Of a DNA stretch of 64,000 bases, positions 1-9,351 are shown piece after piece. Location of the stretch: positions 1 to 64,000 of the forward strand of contig NZ_RBZU01000010.1 in NCBI RefSeq assembly GCF_003628125.1, given 5' to 3'. The DNA is from Pararobbsia silviterrae (GTDB lineage Bacteria; Pseudomonadota; Gammaproteobacteria; Burkholderiales; Burkholderiaceae). Position 1 is the first letter of the stretch, and each line of letters begins with the position of its first letter. The notes under the pieces are model-generated. The model was not told where the DNA came from and made no database searches. It worked only from the letters and a program-made list of their open reading frames with translations. The translations under genes and the position numbers were made by a program.

Positions 1-264
1 TCTGTTGACAAAATGGGCTCCACCACTCGATTTGGTGGGGCCTACTCTGGACACTCGCCGCTGCCATGTCGAGACGGTGATGGGGCAACGCTTACGCAGG
101 CGCCGTGCCTCAGAGACGTCCATCCCGCCGTAGCGGCTACGCCAATTGTAGAAGGTGGCGTCGGAAATGCCGTGCTTACGACACAAGTCCGCGACCTTCA
201 TGCCCGCATCGGCTTCCTTCAGAACGCCAATGATCTGCTCTTCCGTGAACCGCGATTTCTTCAT
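1..264 (-). pseudogene. Truncated IS3-family transposase OrfA (helix-turn-helix part only)
   Basis: The reading frame starts at ATG 264 behind AGGAGA and runs off the left edge of the window. The first 57 residues form a typical OrfA HTH_Tnp_1 domain: MKKSRFTEEQIIGVLKE at the start, DLCRKHGISDATFYNWRSRY for the recognition helices, then GGMDVSEARRLR. After that the expected leucine-zipper segment (ALEEENxRLK type) is missing and is replaced by an unrelated arginine-rich sequence. OrfA normally binds the terminal repeats and, after a -1 frameshift with OrfB, makes the active transposase. With the fusion broken and OrfB absent it should be inactive. Confidence 0.7.
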
Positions 265-329
265 GACAAGGTTTCTCCTGCGGCCTTGCCACTAACTTTA
301 CAGCGGGATACTTCGACGGGGTAAGGTCA
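1..329 (-). mobile_element. Left end of a truncated IS3-family (IS407-group-like) insertion sequence
   Basis: Read on the minus strand, the element begins at 329 with a terminal sequence starting TGACCTTACCCCG, which resembles the TGACCTGCCCC ends of IS407-group elements (recalled from family knowledge). A ribosome binding site (AGGAGA) and an orfA start follow. Similarity to orfA stops after about codon 57, near position 94, and the rest up to the window edge does not look like IS3, so the element has been cut by a rearrangement or a second insertion. The right end and orfB are not in the window. Confidence 0.7.
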
Positions 330-377
330 GCTCGTCGCTCGTCAGCGGACGTTTGCCAACAGCGTGTGAAGGCCCCT

Positions 378-421
378 TCTTGCCCGAACTCGGCAGTTCA
401 ACGGCGGACCGAATTCGACCC
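378..421. repeat. 44-bp direct repeat, copy A (left of the STAND gene)
   Basis: The segment contains GAACTCGGCAGTTCAACGGC and ends GACCGAATTCGACCC. It matches 6839-6882 at 42 of 44 positions in the same orientation; the two differences are C/G at the sixth and A/G at the 24th base. Similarity ends on both sides of the 44 bp. The rest of 330-564 holds no gene that I can support. Confidence 0.8.
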
Positions 422-564
422 AAGGCGGAAGTTCGATGAGGAACGGCCGATGACTGCTCCGCATCGAATAGCGGTCGGTCGTTGAGCCACGACGAACGCT
501 AGGCCCCCAGCCGGAAGCGCCAGCTTGAGCTCTCTCGCCCGGCATCGCAGCTAATGTGCACGAC

Positions 565-3500
565 TTAGAGCGAATAGCCGTTCTTCGCCGTCTTCAAGAG
601 AGATTGCCCGTAGCTGCTCGGTTGCTTGATCTGCCTGCTTGCGAACACGTTAATGTCCAGGGCGAGCTTCCCACGGGCAGTGGTGATCTGTTCGAGGCCT
701 ACCGGCGTCAGAACGAGGTAGCAACCCTCGCCCCATATAGACTCCGCATCGATATCAACCGGGCCGGCGTCACGCCACCAATGGAGCTTTGCGACCACAG
801 TTCCGCTCGCGTCAAGGAAGACGCTGGGTTCTTCGTCATGCGCGCGCCAGCGAAGCCTTATCAACCAGTTTGGGCACAACGCGAATGGATAGGCTGCTGC
901 GTCGAAGCCCGTGTCCACGGAGCAAACAACTCGCCTTACCAGCGTCGGAGCCAAGTCATTGTCGAGGGCGACGTGCTGGCCTAGCCACACAGCGATTGGC
1001 AATGTGGCATAGCACTGGCCGAAGTCCTCACCATCAGTTTGTGCCGAGGGTGCTCGAAATCTGTAGAGGCGCTGCTCTGACAGGCGTGGCCTGAATACTT
1101 TGAAACGCGACACCTCAGCCACGACTTGGCCATCGTGGTGTGCCGGGAAGGCCGCAACGTCGCTGTCGACCTCGTCAAGCCACTTCTTATCTCGCTCAGA
1201 CCAACCCGCATGTCGGTCAAACAGCGGCATGCGGATCCACTCTGGGCGCACTCGCGGCAACTTCAGCGGCCGAGGCGGAAGAGGACAACCCAAACGCTCC
1301 AACAGCGTCGGCCTGTAGCGGCCGTTCAACTTGCCTGCTAGCCGCAGTTCTCCCGCGACATGGCGAAGAGCGGTAATTGCAATGTAGGCATGGGGTTTCA
1401 GATATGTGATCTGCATGTCGAGGGCGCGAAGTTGAGCCTCAAGCGCTTTGACAGCAGAAGGCCCGAATGCCTCGAGTCCGCCCCAATCTTGGATGAGCAT
1501 CGCCGCGCGTTGACGGATTGTCATCTCGTCGATGCCTACCGCTTGCGCAAGGTACTGTGCTGTCGAGCGCAGCATCTGGGTCCAGCCAAGCGGCGACTCG
1601 ACTCGCATCGCACCGGTTCTCTCGTCCTTAAACGCATGGTCGCCCTCTGAGGGGGCCTCCAGTTCGAGGCTATAGAAGAACGGCAGTGGCTTCGCGTCGA
1701 TGGAGGCTGCCACTCCCCAAAGATACGACAAGAGCGCGGCTGACTCTGCTACCGAAATATCTCGGTGACTGACCAACGCAGCCACGGCAGTGCCCAGCTC
1801 AGGCGCAAGGCCCGCGCTGTCAACAGCCAGCAGCGTTCCGAGCGCTTGCAGGGGGGCATCGGAATCGCCGGTTAGAAGCCGCCGCATAAGGGACTCGAAC
1901 AAAGCTTGACCGTATCCGGCTTGCCCCGCCAAGCGCAGCGCGCAGTTGCGAGCGTGTCGCTGAACGTCAATAACGGGGAGCCGATAGGCAAAGTGCAGCA
2001 AGTCCTCCAAAAGATCCGTGTCGCTGAGCGGTAGCTCGCTCGGCTGGAATGATCGTCCCAGCTGGAATTCGCGAGTGCAGGCCATCTGCTCCTCAAGCAG
2101 CGACCAGATGGCCGGCCAGTCCGGCGTCGCGCTGATTACTGGCAATATCGAATCCAGGTCTGTCAGCAGCGACTGGATGCTCTCCTCGCCCGCCGCCACT
2201 GAATCGACGATGTTCTCGAAGGCGACAGGGGACGTGGATGGCCCCTCCAAGAGCTTCTTGGCCTCAAAGTAGAGGAACTTGCCGCCACCCATCCATTGGC
2301 TCCAGGCGCTCCAGGGGTTCTTGCTTGTCGCGTAGCCCTGAATCAGCTTCTTGGCGTACTCAATCTCACCTGCCGCAGCTAACCGCTTCACCATCAGGAA
2401 GCGACAGCGTGCGTCGTCCCGCAAGACTTGCCAACGCTCAAACATCCTCCGCACTGGATGAAGCGGAGCTTTCTCGGCCAGATATCTGAATCGGTACGGA
2501 GCGTTGTAGTTCAGTTCGTCGCCATCCGCATCAAACTCGAGCTCAAGCTCCTCGAGAGTGGCCGCAGAGTCATACTTGCTGGGCGTAGACGAGTGTCGAG
2601 GTTCCGGCGCCTCTGACATCCATCGGGCTACAGCGGCTTCAACCTCCGCAGACGAGAACCCATGTCTTCCGGCCGCGGTGCGAAGGCGTCGGAGCAGTGC
2701 GACCCTCTCGTGTGCTCTGCTGACTACCTCGATCGCCCCCAATAGCATCAGCGTGAGCGGCTCAATCTGGCCGGGGCCTGCCGCGTCGGCGGCGGCGTCG
2801 ATGAAGTCGCCGACGTGATACGGATCCCGGTAGTGCGGTTCCATGTAGAACGGTAGGCAGAGCCCGCACCAGACGGTAGCGCAAGGCAAGACGAAGTCAG
2901 GGCTTCGCCGGGCCATCCCCGTCATGAGCAGATCGACGCGGTTCGGCCAGCCAATCAGATGCCAATCTGCCAGTGTCTTTGACACCTCGAAGCCGAAGCG
3001 AGGCCCGACCTGCATCGCTTCCTCAATCAGCGACATTGTCAGGCGGTGCGCGGCCGACGACCCTTCCGTTTCGGTCATGCCGCCGACCTGCCGCATCAAG
3101 CTTGAGAGCCGCTTCACACGGCTCTCCGGGTCAGCGGTGTTCGCAAGGACCAGGATGTCCCGCCAGATTGCGTACTGTGGATCTTTTTTGGGAGCTAGCG
3201 CATAGCCAAGGCATTGCTCGGGAACTGTCGCCAGCAACTGCTTCGCCCGTTCCACGTCTCCAACCGCAACCAACTCGATGGCCAGATCCGCCAACCCGTC
3301 AATCTGTTCGCTCGGAGTGCTTTCTCGAAGCTCTGTCACGAGCGCGTTGAGCCGGTCGACGGCCCCCGCACGGTCACCGTCAACCCGATACGCATCGACG
3401 GCCAACCTGCGCCGCAGGTACGCAGTCCCCCCCAGCGTCGATGAGGCGATGGCTGCATCAATTTCTCGAAGTACAGCGCGGTACTCATCCTCGCCACATT

Positions 3501-6500
3501 TGGCGCTGAGCCTCAGCAGCGCTTGCGCCAGTATGGGGATCGCTTTGAGGGCCTGCTGGATGCGATATGACTCGCTGCTGCCGGCTTCTGACGTTAGACG
3601 TAGCAGGTACCCAAGGGCAACGCGGGCTTCGGCCTGGATGCTACCAGCCGGCACGGTCGCGTTGTCGGCGTCGGAGCGACCTAGAAGCACGCCTATCGCC
3701 GAGGCGTGCTGCTGGAACGGACGAAGGAAGGAATGTTTGGACGGAGTCGCGCTTGGCCGTGGCTTGTTGAGCAGCATGCAAAGCCGCGCGTGATGCATTA
3801 CCGCACCGACCAGATCACCCAGCCCAGCCAAGTCCGTCTCGTCGTCGCACATGGAGATCATCGGTGTGACCAACTTGTCGAACAGGGCTTCGGCTAGGTC
3901 ACGACGGCCAGCTTGGAATGCAATCAGTGCCATACGGCGGCGGTAGCCGTTTGGCACCTCTTCGAAGCCGGGAAGGGCGACAGCGGCGTCAAATAGGGCA
4001 AGCGCTTGCGCAACTTCGCCATGCCGACTTGCCACAAGCCCTGCGCGAACCATTACAGACGGCTTGTCTTCGTTGTCTACCCCGAGCTCGCCGCAGAGTT
4101 CTTGTGGATCGGTGCGAACCTTCTTAAGGAGCGTCGCCTCTGCGGCTTCCCTCCTCAGATGTTGGCGCAGCGCGCTGACAGTTTCTGGATCCAGCTTATC
4201 GCGCTGGCGTAGCCCCTCTGCAGCGAGGTGGTCAATCGCTGTCTGGATCTGCTCGGTGTCTCGGAAATGAACGACACGCCTTGCCCACTTCTCAAATTCG
4301 TTGATGTTGTGTTCGTGCCCGTGGTTCTGGAACTTGGACGTATGGAGCTGCGATAGTGGTTCGAGGCTTTCAAATAGCTCCTTCGCTCGCTCGAAGTCGC
4401 CTCGCACCAACAGAGCGTCGACAACCTCGTAGCCCTGGCTGGGGAAGTACTGCACAAAAGAGACGGCTGAATCGATGTCCCCGACTGCCAGCATCGCCAG
4501 GGGAAGCTGGTTGGCATACTCAAGGGCTGTTTCGCGCCGGCCCACTTCGTCACTACACAGCAACAGCCGTGTGAAGGCGGTCGCATCGTGCGTTCCACGC
4601 ACTGCTAGCAGAGCCAGCCGGATATCGGCGTGGATCTCGGCGATAGAGCGCCCGTCAGCCAGGTGTTGCCTGAAGCGAGCGGGCACTGCCAGCGCAAGCA
4701 CATCGGCACCGTCGCCGGCACGGGCGCGGTAGCGCAACTCAAGCCACCGCTGCGCCGATTCGTGCGGCGCGTTCTTCGCCAGTTCGGCGAGGTCGCGGTA
4801 CACGCGCTGGGAATATTCGGCGTCGACGCTACCGAGGCGGATTCGCGGATGGGCGATGACGAACAGCCTGAAGCTGTTGTGGAACACACTCCATCCCTGG
4901 GGTGAACTGCGGAGCAGGTGCTGTGCAACGACCAGTGCTCGCTCAATCGCGGACTCCTTGACCACCGTGGCCAGCAGTTGCAGGTCCATGGGTGCCTCGG
5001 CCCGGGCGATGAAACCAAGCACGTCCATGGCATCGCTGTCGCTTGCGATTTCGCGCCAGGCGGCGGTATACACGGTCTCAATGTCACCGTCGAACGGCAT
5101 CCCGCCACTGAGCAGGTGCTTGCGGCCGGCTTCGCCCGCGTGCAACAGCGCCTGAATCAAGTAGCGCGTTGCCAGCGGATGGCCATGCGTGAGCTTGCTC
5201 AGCTCTGATCGCGGAATGTCGGCAGGCAGGCCAAGCGCATCCGCCATCCGTGCGACCTCCTCGCGGTCGAGGGGGCTCATGAGAACCAGCCGCTCGTTCT
5301 TCTCCGCTTGTTCCTTAACTGCGGGCTTCAGATTCGCGAGATCCAGCCTCTGCGTGCCGAGGACGAATACAACCCCATTTGGGATGGCCGCGGGAAGAGG
5401 TAGCTCGCCCAGCAGCGAATTTGTCGGCCGCTCTTCGCGAGGCACATGGTCGAGCCCATCGACGACGATGATCGTTCGGATCCCGTCGCGGTCGAAGCGT
5501 TCCCCAGCCTGCCGCACCAGAACGCCGAACTGTTCGCGTCGCTCATGCAGCGAGTCATCGCGAAGACGCAGTCCAGTCAAACCGCTGTTGCGCAGCTGCG
5601 TGCCGACATCGGTCAGAAAGTTATCCGCCTCTCCGCGACCCACGCCCTGGGCAGCGCCAGGCACGTACGCCAGGTAGCGGACAAGCCGGATGTTTGCTTC
5701 GGTGGCCAGCGCCACCTGTAGGAGGGTCGATTTCCCGGAGCCAGGCGGACCTATGAGTGAGACGTAGCCCTGACTGGTGGTTTGCAACGCGGCCAGCAGC
5801 TTGACCTCAGTGCCGCGGTTGCGTTGGACATAGGCACCGACTGGAAACCGATGGATGAGCAGCGTCTTGGCGGGATCGCGCCAGCCAAGCTCACGAAGCA
5901 GCTCATCACGCGTCCACCTGTCCTTGTCGCGTGCGTCGGCGACTAGCTTAGGCAATACGCTGGCAATCTCGGATGCCTGTCGCGCCTGCTCGGCGTTCAG
6001 CTTGTGCGACTGGATGAAGTCTGCCGCAGCTCCGCATACAACACGAAGGCTGTGCAAGAACTGTTCGAAGTCGTCATCGTCCAGACCGGCTTCACGGTGC
6101 AGGTGGTCGATCAGTCGGCCCCATTCCGGCATGTGCCAATCCGCTAACGGCCGATTTGCATGCTGCTGGAGCTCCTCAAGAAATGCCGCGCTGTGGGGCG
6201 GCGTACCGTCGCCTGGCTTGTCAGTAATCGACGGAAAATCATTGACAACCAGGCGAATCTCGACTCGGCTTCCAGTGTTGTCCTTGCGCAGGCATTGCCA
6301 AGCATGAACCAGGGGCTTCAAGAGGCCGTTGGCGCCAGTGAGCAGCGTCTCAACAGTGAAGGGTCCAGGGAACTTGGACGTCTTGAACTGGTGGCCGACC
6401 ACCAGGCCATCGAAGCCGAGTACCAGGTCGTCGGCAATGCCCGCGTTGCGGTCGGCGACGCCGATCCACATCAGCTCGTCGCGCTCGAGCGCTGCATAGA

Positions 6501-6627
6501 CTGCAGCGCCTGCCCTCTCATACTGGCCGATATATCCACGGAGTGCTCGGCGCTCGCCTTCTGCTGGCGCCGTGGCAGGAACTGTAGCGGTGGATGGGTT
6601 CGGTTTTTTGTGCTTGTTCGGGGCCAT
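565..6627 (-). CDS. Large STAND NTPase with N-terminal PD-(D/E)xK-like nuclease domain, Avs-like antiphage sensor candidate
   Basis: This is a protein of 2020 residues if started at ATG 6627 (MAPNKHKK); a GTG at 6717 in the same frame is possible but gives an unlikely leader, and neither start has a strong ribosome binding site. Residues about 25-130 resemble the Cap4/DUF4297 nuclease fold: an acidic pair in AGIADDLVL (D66/D67), then a QFK motif (residues 80-82) in the QxK position. A P-loop GPPGSGKS lies at about 293-300 and a Walker B-like TIIVVDGLD at about 385-393, followed by a winged-helix-like part and about 1500 residues of helical repeats with TPR character. This order (nuclease, STAND ATPase, repeat sensor) is that of Avs proteins, which bind conserved phage proteins and then activate the effector. 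The assignment to Avs is inference; no close homologue could be checked. It stands alone, with direct repeats on both sides. Confidence 0.75.
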   Translation of the reverse strand: MAPNKHKKPNPSTATVPATAPAEGERRALRGYIGQYERAGAAVYAALERDELMWIGVADRNAGIADDLVLGFDGLVVGHQFKTSKFPGPFTVETLLTGANGLLKPLVHAWQCLRKDNTGSRVEIRLVVNDFPSITDKPGDGTPPHSAAFLEELQQHANRPLADWHMPEWGRLIDHLHREAGLDDDDFEQFLHSLRVVCGAAADFIQSHKLNAEQARQASEIASVLPKLVADARDKDRWTRDELLRELGWRDPAKTLLIHRFPVGAYVQRNRGTEVKLLAALQTTSQGYVSLIGPPGSGKSTLLQVALATEANIRLVRYLAYVPGAAQGVGRGEADNFLTDVGTQLRNSGLTGLRLRDDSLHERREQFGVLVRQAGERFDRDGIRTIIVVDGLDHVPREERPTNSLLGELPLPAAIPNGVVFVLGTQRLDLANLKPAVKEQAEKNERLVLMSPLDREEVARMADALGLPADIPRSELSKLTHGHPLATRYLIQALLHAGEAGRKHLLSGGMPFDGDIETVYTAAWREIASDSDAMDVLGFIARAEAPMDLQLLATVVKESAIERALVVAQHLLRSSPQGWSVFHNSFRLFVIAHPRIRLGSVDAEYSQRVYRDLAELAKNAPHESAQRWLELRYRARAGDGADVLALAVPARFRQHLADGRSIAEIHADIRLALLAVRGTHDATAFTRLLLCSDEVGRRETALEYANQLPLAMLAVGDIDSAVSFVQYFPSQGYEVVDALLVRGDFERAKELFESLEPLSQLHTSKFQNHGHEHNINEFEKWARRVVHFRDTEQIQTAIDHLAAEGLRQRDKLDPETVSALRQHLRREAAEATLLKKVRTDPQELCGELGVDNEDKPSVMVRAGLVASRHGEVAQALALFDAAVALPGFEEVPNGYRRRMALIAFQAGRRDLAEALFDKLVTPMISMCDDETDLAGLGDLVGAVMHHARLCMLLNKPRPSATPSKHSFLRPFQQHASAIGVLLGRSDADNATVPAGSIQAEARVALGYLLRLTSEAGSSESYRIQQALKAIPILAQALLRLSAKCGEDEYRAVLREIDAAIASSTLGGTAYLRRRLAVDAYRVDGDRAGAVDRLNALVTELRESTPSEQIDGLADLAIELVAVGDVERAKQLLATVPEQCLGYALAPKKDPQYAIWRDILVLANTADPESRVKRLSSLMRQVGGMTETEGSSAAHRLTMSLIEEAMQVGPRFGFEVSKTLADWHLIGWPNRVDLLMTGMARRSPDFVLPCATVWCGLCLPFYMEPHYRDPYHVGDFIDAAADAAGPGQIEPLTLMLLGAIEVVSRAHERVALLRRLRTAAGRHGFSSAEVEAAVARWMSEAPEPRHSSTPSKYDSAATLEELELEFDADGDELNYNAPYRFRYLAEKAPLHPVRRMFERWQVLRDDARCRFLMVKRLAAAGEIEYAKKLIQGYATSKNPWSAWSQWMGGGKFLYFEAKKLLEGPSTSPVAFENIVDSVAAGEESIQSLLTDLDSILPVISATPDWPAIWSLLEEQMACTREFQLGRSFQPSELPLSDTDLLEDLLHFAYRLPVIDVQRHARNCALRLAGQAGYGQALFESLMRRLLTGDSDAPLQALGTLLAVDSAGLAPELGTAVAALVSHRDISVAESAALLSYLWGVAASIDAKPLPFFYSLELEAPSEGDHAFKDERTGAMRVESPLGWTQMLRSTAQYLAQAVGIDEMTIRQRAAMLIQDWGGLEAFGPSAVKALEAQLRALDMQITYLKPHAYIAITALRHVAGELRLAGKLNGRYRPTLLERLGCPLPPRPLKLPRVRPEWIRMPLFDRHAGWSERDKKWLDEVDSDVAAFPAHHDGQVVAEVSRFKVFRPRLSEQRLYRFRAPSAQTDGEDFGQCYATLPIAVWLGQHVALDNDLAPTLVRRVVCSVDTGFDAAAYPFALCPNWLIRLRWRAHDEEPSVFLDASGTVVAKLHWWRDAGPVDIDAESIWGEGCYLVLTPVGLEQITTARGKLALDINVFASRQIKQPSSYGQSLLKTAKNGYSL

Positions 6628-7101
6628 GGAAATGGATTGGGTAGTTGGCCGGAACCAAGAGACCTGCGTCAGCATCACCCTGGCGTCCATCACCAGATGG
6701 GTAAGCTGATGACTCACCGACCGCCGTTCTGCAACAAAGTATGACAGGCGCCGATGGCAGCGGTCATTCGCGAGGTTGGTCGTGAATAACTAAGATCAGT
6801 GTGAAGCCGTCGCTCAGAAGTTCGCAGCGACAGGCAGCTCTTGGCCGAACTCGGCAGTTCAGCGGCGGACCGAATTCGACCCTGAAAAGACATTCACGAT
6901 TCGACAACGAACGTCGGTTTCACGTCTCGATGCGGCCACTCGCGCGCGTCTTTGCCGAGTTGGCAATTTGCGGCAGATATTGTCTCAAGGTCATATCTCA
7001 CGACGCTCGAGAGGCCAGTCCAGATACCGCCTGGTATCAACGTGTAGGGGATGCTTACGACTTTCGAGGACGGTGATATTCGCGAAGTTCAAAAAACGAA
7101 A
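6628..7101. other. Gene-free stretch upstream of the STAND gene
   Basis: This gap of about 470 bp carries copy B of the 44-bp repeat and presumably the promoter of the STAND gene. I see no convincing sigma-70 boxes and no coding sequence; the short frames here have no family resemblance or ribosome binding site. Confidence 0.5.
6839..6882. repeat. 44-bp direct repeat, copy B (right of the STAND gene)
   Basis: Second copy of the element at 378-421, same orientation, 42 of 44 identical. The pair brackets the 6-kb STAND gene with about 6.4 kb between them, as would the ends of a transferred module or two members of a dispersed intergenic repeat family. Confidence 0.8.
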
Positions 7102-7320
7102 TCAACCATGGGTGTCTACCCACGCACGTGCCCAAGCAAGCCCAGCTTCTATTGCGGCGGCTTCGTCGTAAAAAACATCCAGCACGCCGGATGCTTCCAC
7201 CAGCCGGCGATCCTGCATAACCGTACCGCTAGCCGCGTAACCGTCCCGCGATTGCAGCTCGTCCCGCCGTGCTATCACGTGTCCCCACAACTCGTAGCCT
7301 TTATATATTTCATGCTCCAT
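7102..7320 (-). CDS. Small orphan protein, member of a recurrent local family (Y-[RK]-G type)
   Basis: It has 72 residues from ATG 7320 (MEHEIYKGYELWGH), with GGAG nine bases upstream; a GTG three codons earlier is less likely. The N-terminus (IYKGYELWGHVIAR) matches in pattern the starts of the proteins at 15294-15575 (RYRGFEIYPLVYAR), 14920-15240 (NYRGLVLRICMIE) and 18398-18781 (FYRGLEVTLLIYRR). After a short strand-rich part it ends in an alanine-rich helix (DEAAAIEAGLAWARAWVD). No signal peptide or membrane segment is seen. Function unknown; the family pattern is seen in the sequence but no named domain can be assigned with certainty. Confidence 0.6.
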   Translation of the reverse strand: MEHEIYKGYELWGHVIARRDELQSRDGYAASGTVMQDRRLVEASGVLDVFYDEAAAIEAGLAWARAWVDTHG

Positions 7321-7382
7321 CCAAGGCACTCCAATTCAACACGGTTCATTTCGTCGTTGTCGACGCCTGAGTTGAAAGAAAA

Positions 7383-9185
7383 TCAGACGCTGCAATCGTG
7401 GCGCCCTTGATTTCCCTGGCTGAGATCGCTGCCACATTGCTTGTCGAGAACGCGCGTCAACTCGTCGAAGTCGACCGGCTTGGGCAGGTGATAGTCAAAA
7501 CCGGCATCCAGTGAGGCATCGTGTTCGTCCGTCGACACGCTCCCGGTGACTGCGACGAATATAGTGTTCATCGAATTCGAAACGCCACGAAGCGCTCGCA
7601 TCAAAGCGAATCCGTCGACTTGCGGCATGTGCAAATCGATGAGAGCAACATCAGGAGCAAATTCGGAAAACTTTTCGAGCGCTTCATGTGCGGTAGTCGA
7701 TGTCTGGACGATATGTGCCTCGAGCGCAAGCAAGGCGGCTAGCGCTTCGACGGTGTCGACATCGTCGTCGACCAGCATGATGCGGCACGGTGTGACGCGC
7801 TTGCGCGATGCATCGAGTTGCCCCGGTTCATCAGGCTCATCAGCGACGATGGGCAACAAAATGGATACCGTCGTGCCCGGGACCTGTTCGTTGTTGCGGA
7901 TCGACACCGTGCCTCTGTGGGCTTCGACTAGATACTTTACGAGTGCAAGGCCGATTCCCAGTCCTCCTTCGCGTCTGACATGAGCGCCGGCCTGGGCGTA
8001 CATGTCGAATACCCCCGGAAGGTCGGCCACCGGAATGCCATAGCCCGTGTCGCTCACGGTCAGGCGGACGATGCTCGCCCTCGGACCCAACATCTGCCCG
8101 GCCTCGCGCTCGAGCGAGACTTCCAATTGAATCCGACTCCCTTCCGGCGAATACTTTGCAGCATTGCTCAGGACGTTTTCCAGTACCTGCGTCAGGCGGA
8201 CCGCATCCGCTATGACGTAGACCGGTGCCTCGGGTGCAACGACTAACAGGCGATGTCGCCGGATATCGACCATCGGTGTCACGGCCGTGACGGCATCCTT
8301 CACGATGTCTCCGAGTAGACACCTCGCGAGCGTCACTGAGACTTTCCCGCTGCGCAGCCGCGATGCATCGAACAGGTCCCCGATGAGCCGTTGCAGGCGT
8401 GCCAACTGGCGTGTTGCTATATCAAGTGGTTGAGCGGCTGCTGGGCCTGGCGCGAGACGTCTTAGCGTTTGCAGGGCGGCGCTCACGGGGGCCAGCGGGC
8501 TGCGCAGCTCATGGCTGAGTGTCGCGATGAATGCATCCTTGTGTCTTTCCACGTCCCGAATTGCGGCCTGTGCGGCTTCCGACTCGGCTGCGCGTTGCTC
8601 CGCGATTTCCTTCAGTCGTGCCACCTCCATCGCCGCGCCGGTGAAATCGGCCAGACTGGTCAGCAATCGCAGATCTTCTGCATCAAAGAGCGCAGAGCTG
8701 TCGTGCGACATGACCCAGATTGCCCCCCAGGGGCCGTTCTTGACCGGGATCGGCACGAGCAATGCCTCCACTACCGGGGGCTCTATCAGTTCTATCGAAG
8801 AGAAATATTGCTGGGGGGCGCGGAATAGTTCCGGCCGCCCCAATTCGAGGGTGATGCCGCAGACGCTGTCATCGAATGGGCGATACGTGTTAAGCAGCGG
8901 TACGCAATGCCCCGCAAGCGCCGCCCATCTGAAGCTCGCTGGTCTGCCGGCCGGCGACTCCAGCACGCTGATGCCGGCACTGCCGGCATTGCACAGCCGT
9001 GCGGCCTCGCGCGCCAGTAAATCAAGCATGGCGTCGTCCGAACTGGCCAACGCTCGCGCCAAGCCGCGCAAGGCGTTTGCCTCGGCTTGGTAATCCGGGT
9101 CTCGCGACGCCCGTGTCAATAACTGGTCGGTGATGAGCGACTCGCGCCGCGCGTCCCGGACACTGCGATTGGTAGGTGTTGGCAT
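7383..9185 (-). CDS. Hybrid sensor histidine kinase/response regulator with GAF domain
   Basis: 600 residues from ATG 9185 (MPTPTNRSV); a GTG at 9245 would add 20 residues, and neither start has a clear ribosome binding site. A GAF-like sensor domain spans about 50-190. The HisKA H-box is ATLSHELRSP with phospho-acceptor His at about 225. The ATPase domain shows an N-box (LENVLSNAAKYSPEG), G1 (SDTGYGIP) and G2 (GGLGIGLALV). A C-terminal receiver starts at IMLVDDDVD, with acceptor Asp at about 517 in ALIDLHMP and the conserved Lys in LPKPVD. No transmembrane segment is evident, so it is probably cytosolic and senses a ligand or redox state through GAF. Divergent from the receiver gene at 9352, which may be its partner. 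Confidence 0.9.
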   Translation of the reverse strand: MPTPTNRSVRDARRESLITDQLLTRASRDPDYQAEANALRGLARALASSDDAMLDLLAREAARLCNAGSAGISVLESPAGRPASFRWAALAGHCVPLLNTYRPFDDSVCGITLELGRPELFRAPQQYFSSIELIEPPVVEALLVPIPVKNGPWGAIWVMSHDSSALFDAEDLRLLTSLADFTGAAMEVARLKEIAEQRAAESEAAQAAIRDVERHKDAFIATLSHELRSPLAPVSAALQTLRRLAPGPAAAQPLDIATRQLARLQRLIGDLFDASRLRSGKVSVTLARCLLGDIVKDAVTAVTPMVDIRRHRLLVVAPEAPVYVIADAVRLTQVLENVLSNAAKYSPEGSRIQLEVSLEREAGQMLGPRASIVRLTVSDTGYGIPVADLPGVFDMYAQAGAHVRREGGLGIGLALVKYLVEAHRGTVSIRNNEQVPGTTVSILLPIVADEPDEPGQLDASRKRVTPCRIMLVDDDVDTVEALAALLALEAHIVQTSTTAHEALEKFSEFAPDVALIDLHMPQVDGFALMRALRGVSNSMNTIFVAVTGSVSTDEHDASLDAGFDYHLPKPVDFDELTRVLDKQCGSDLSQGNQGRHDCSV

Positions 9186-9351
9186 GCGATGAAGCGGTCG
9201 TCTGACGGCGACAAAGGAAGCCACAAAAGCCTGCGCGCCACACACGCCGTGTCGGTTACGTCACGCGACACCGGTGAGGTAACTTAAAAACCTTTCCGGG
9301 GCTCGTTCACGGTCAGTGCGTGCGCCACGTGATCAAACACCTAAATGATAA

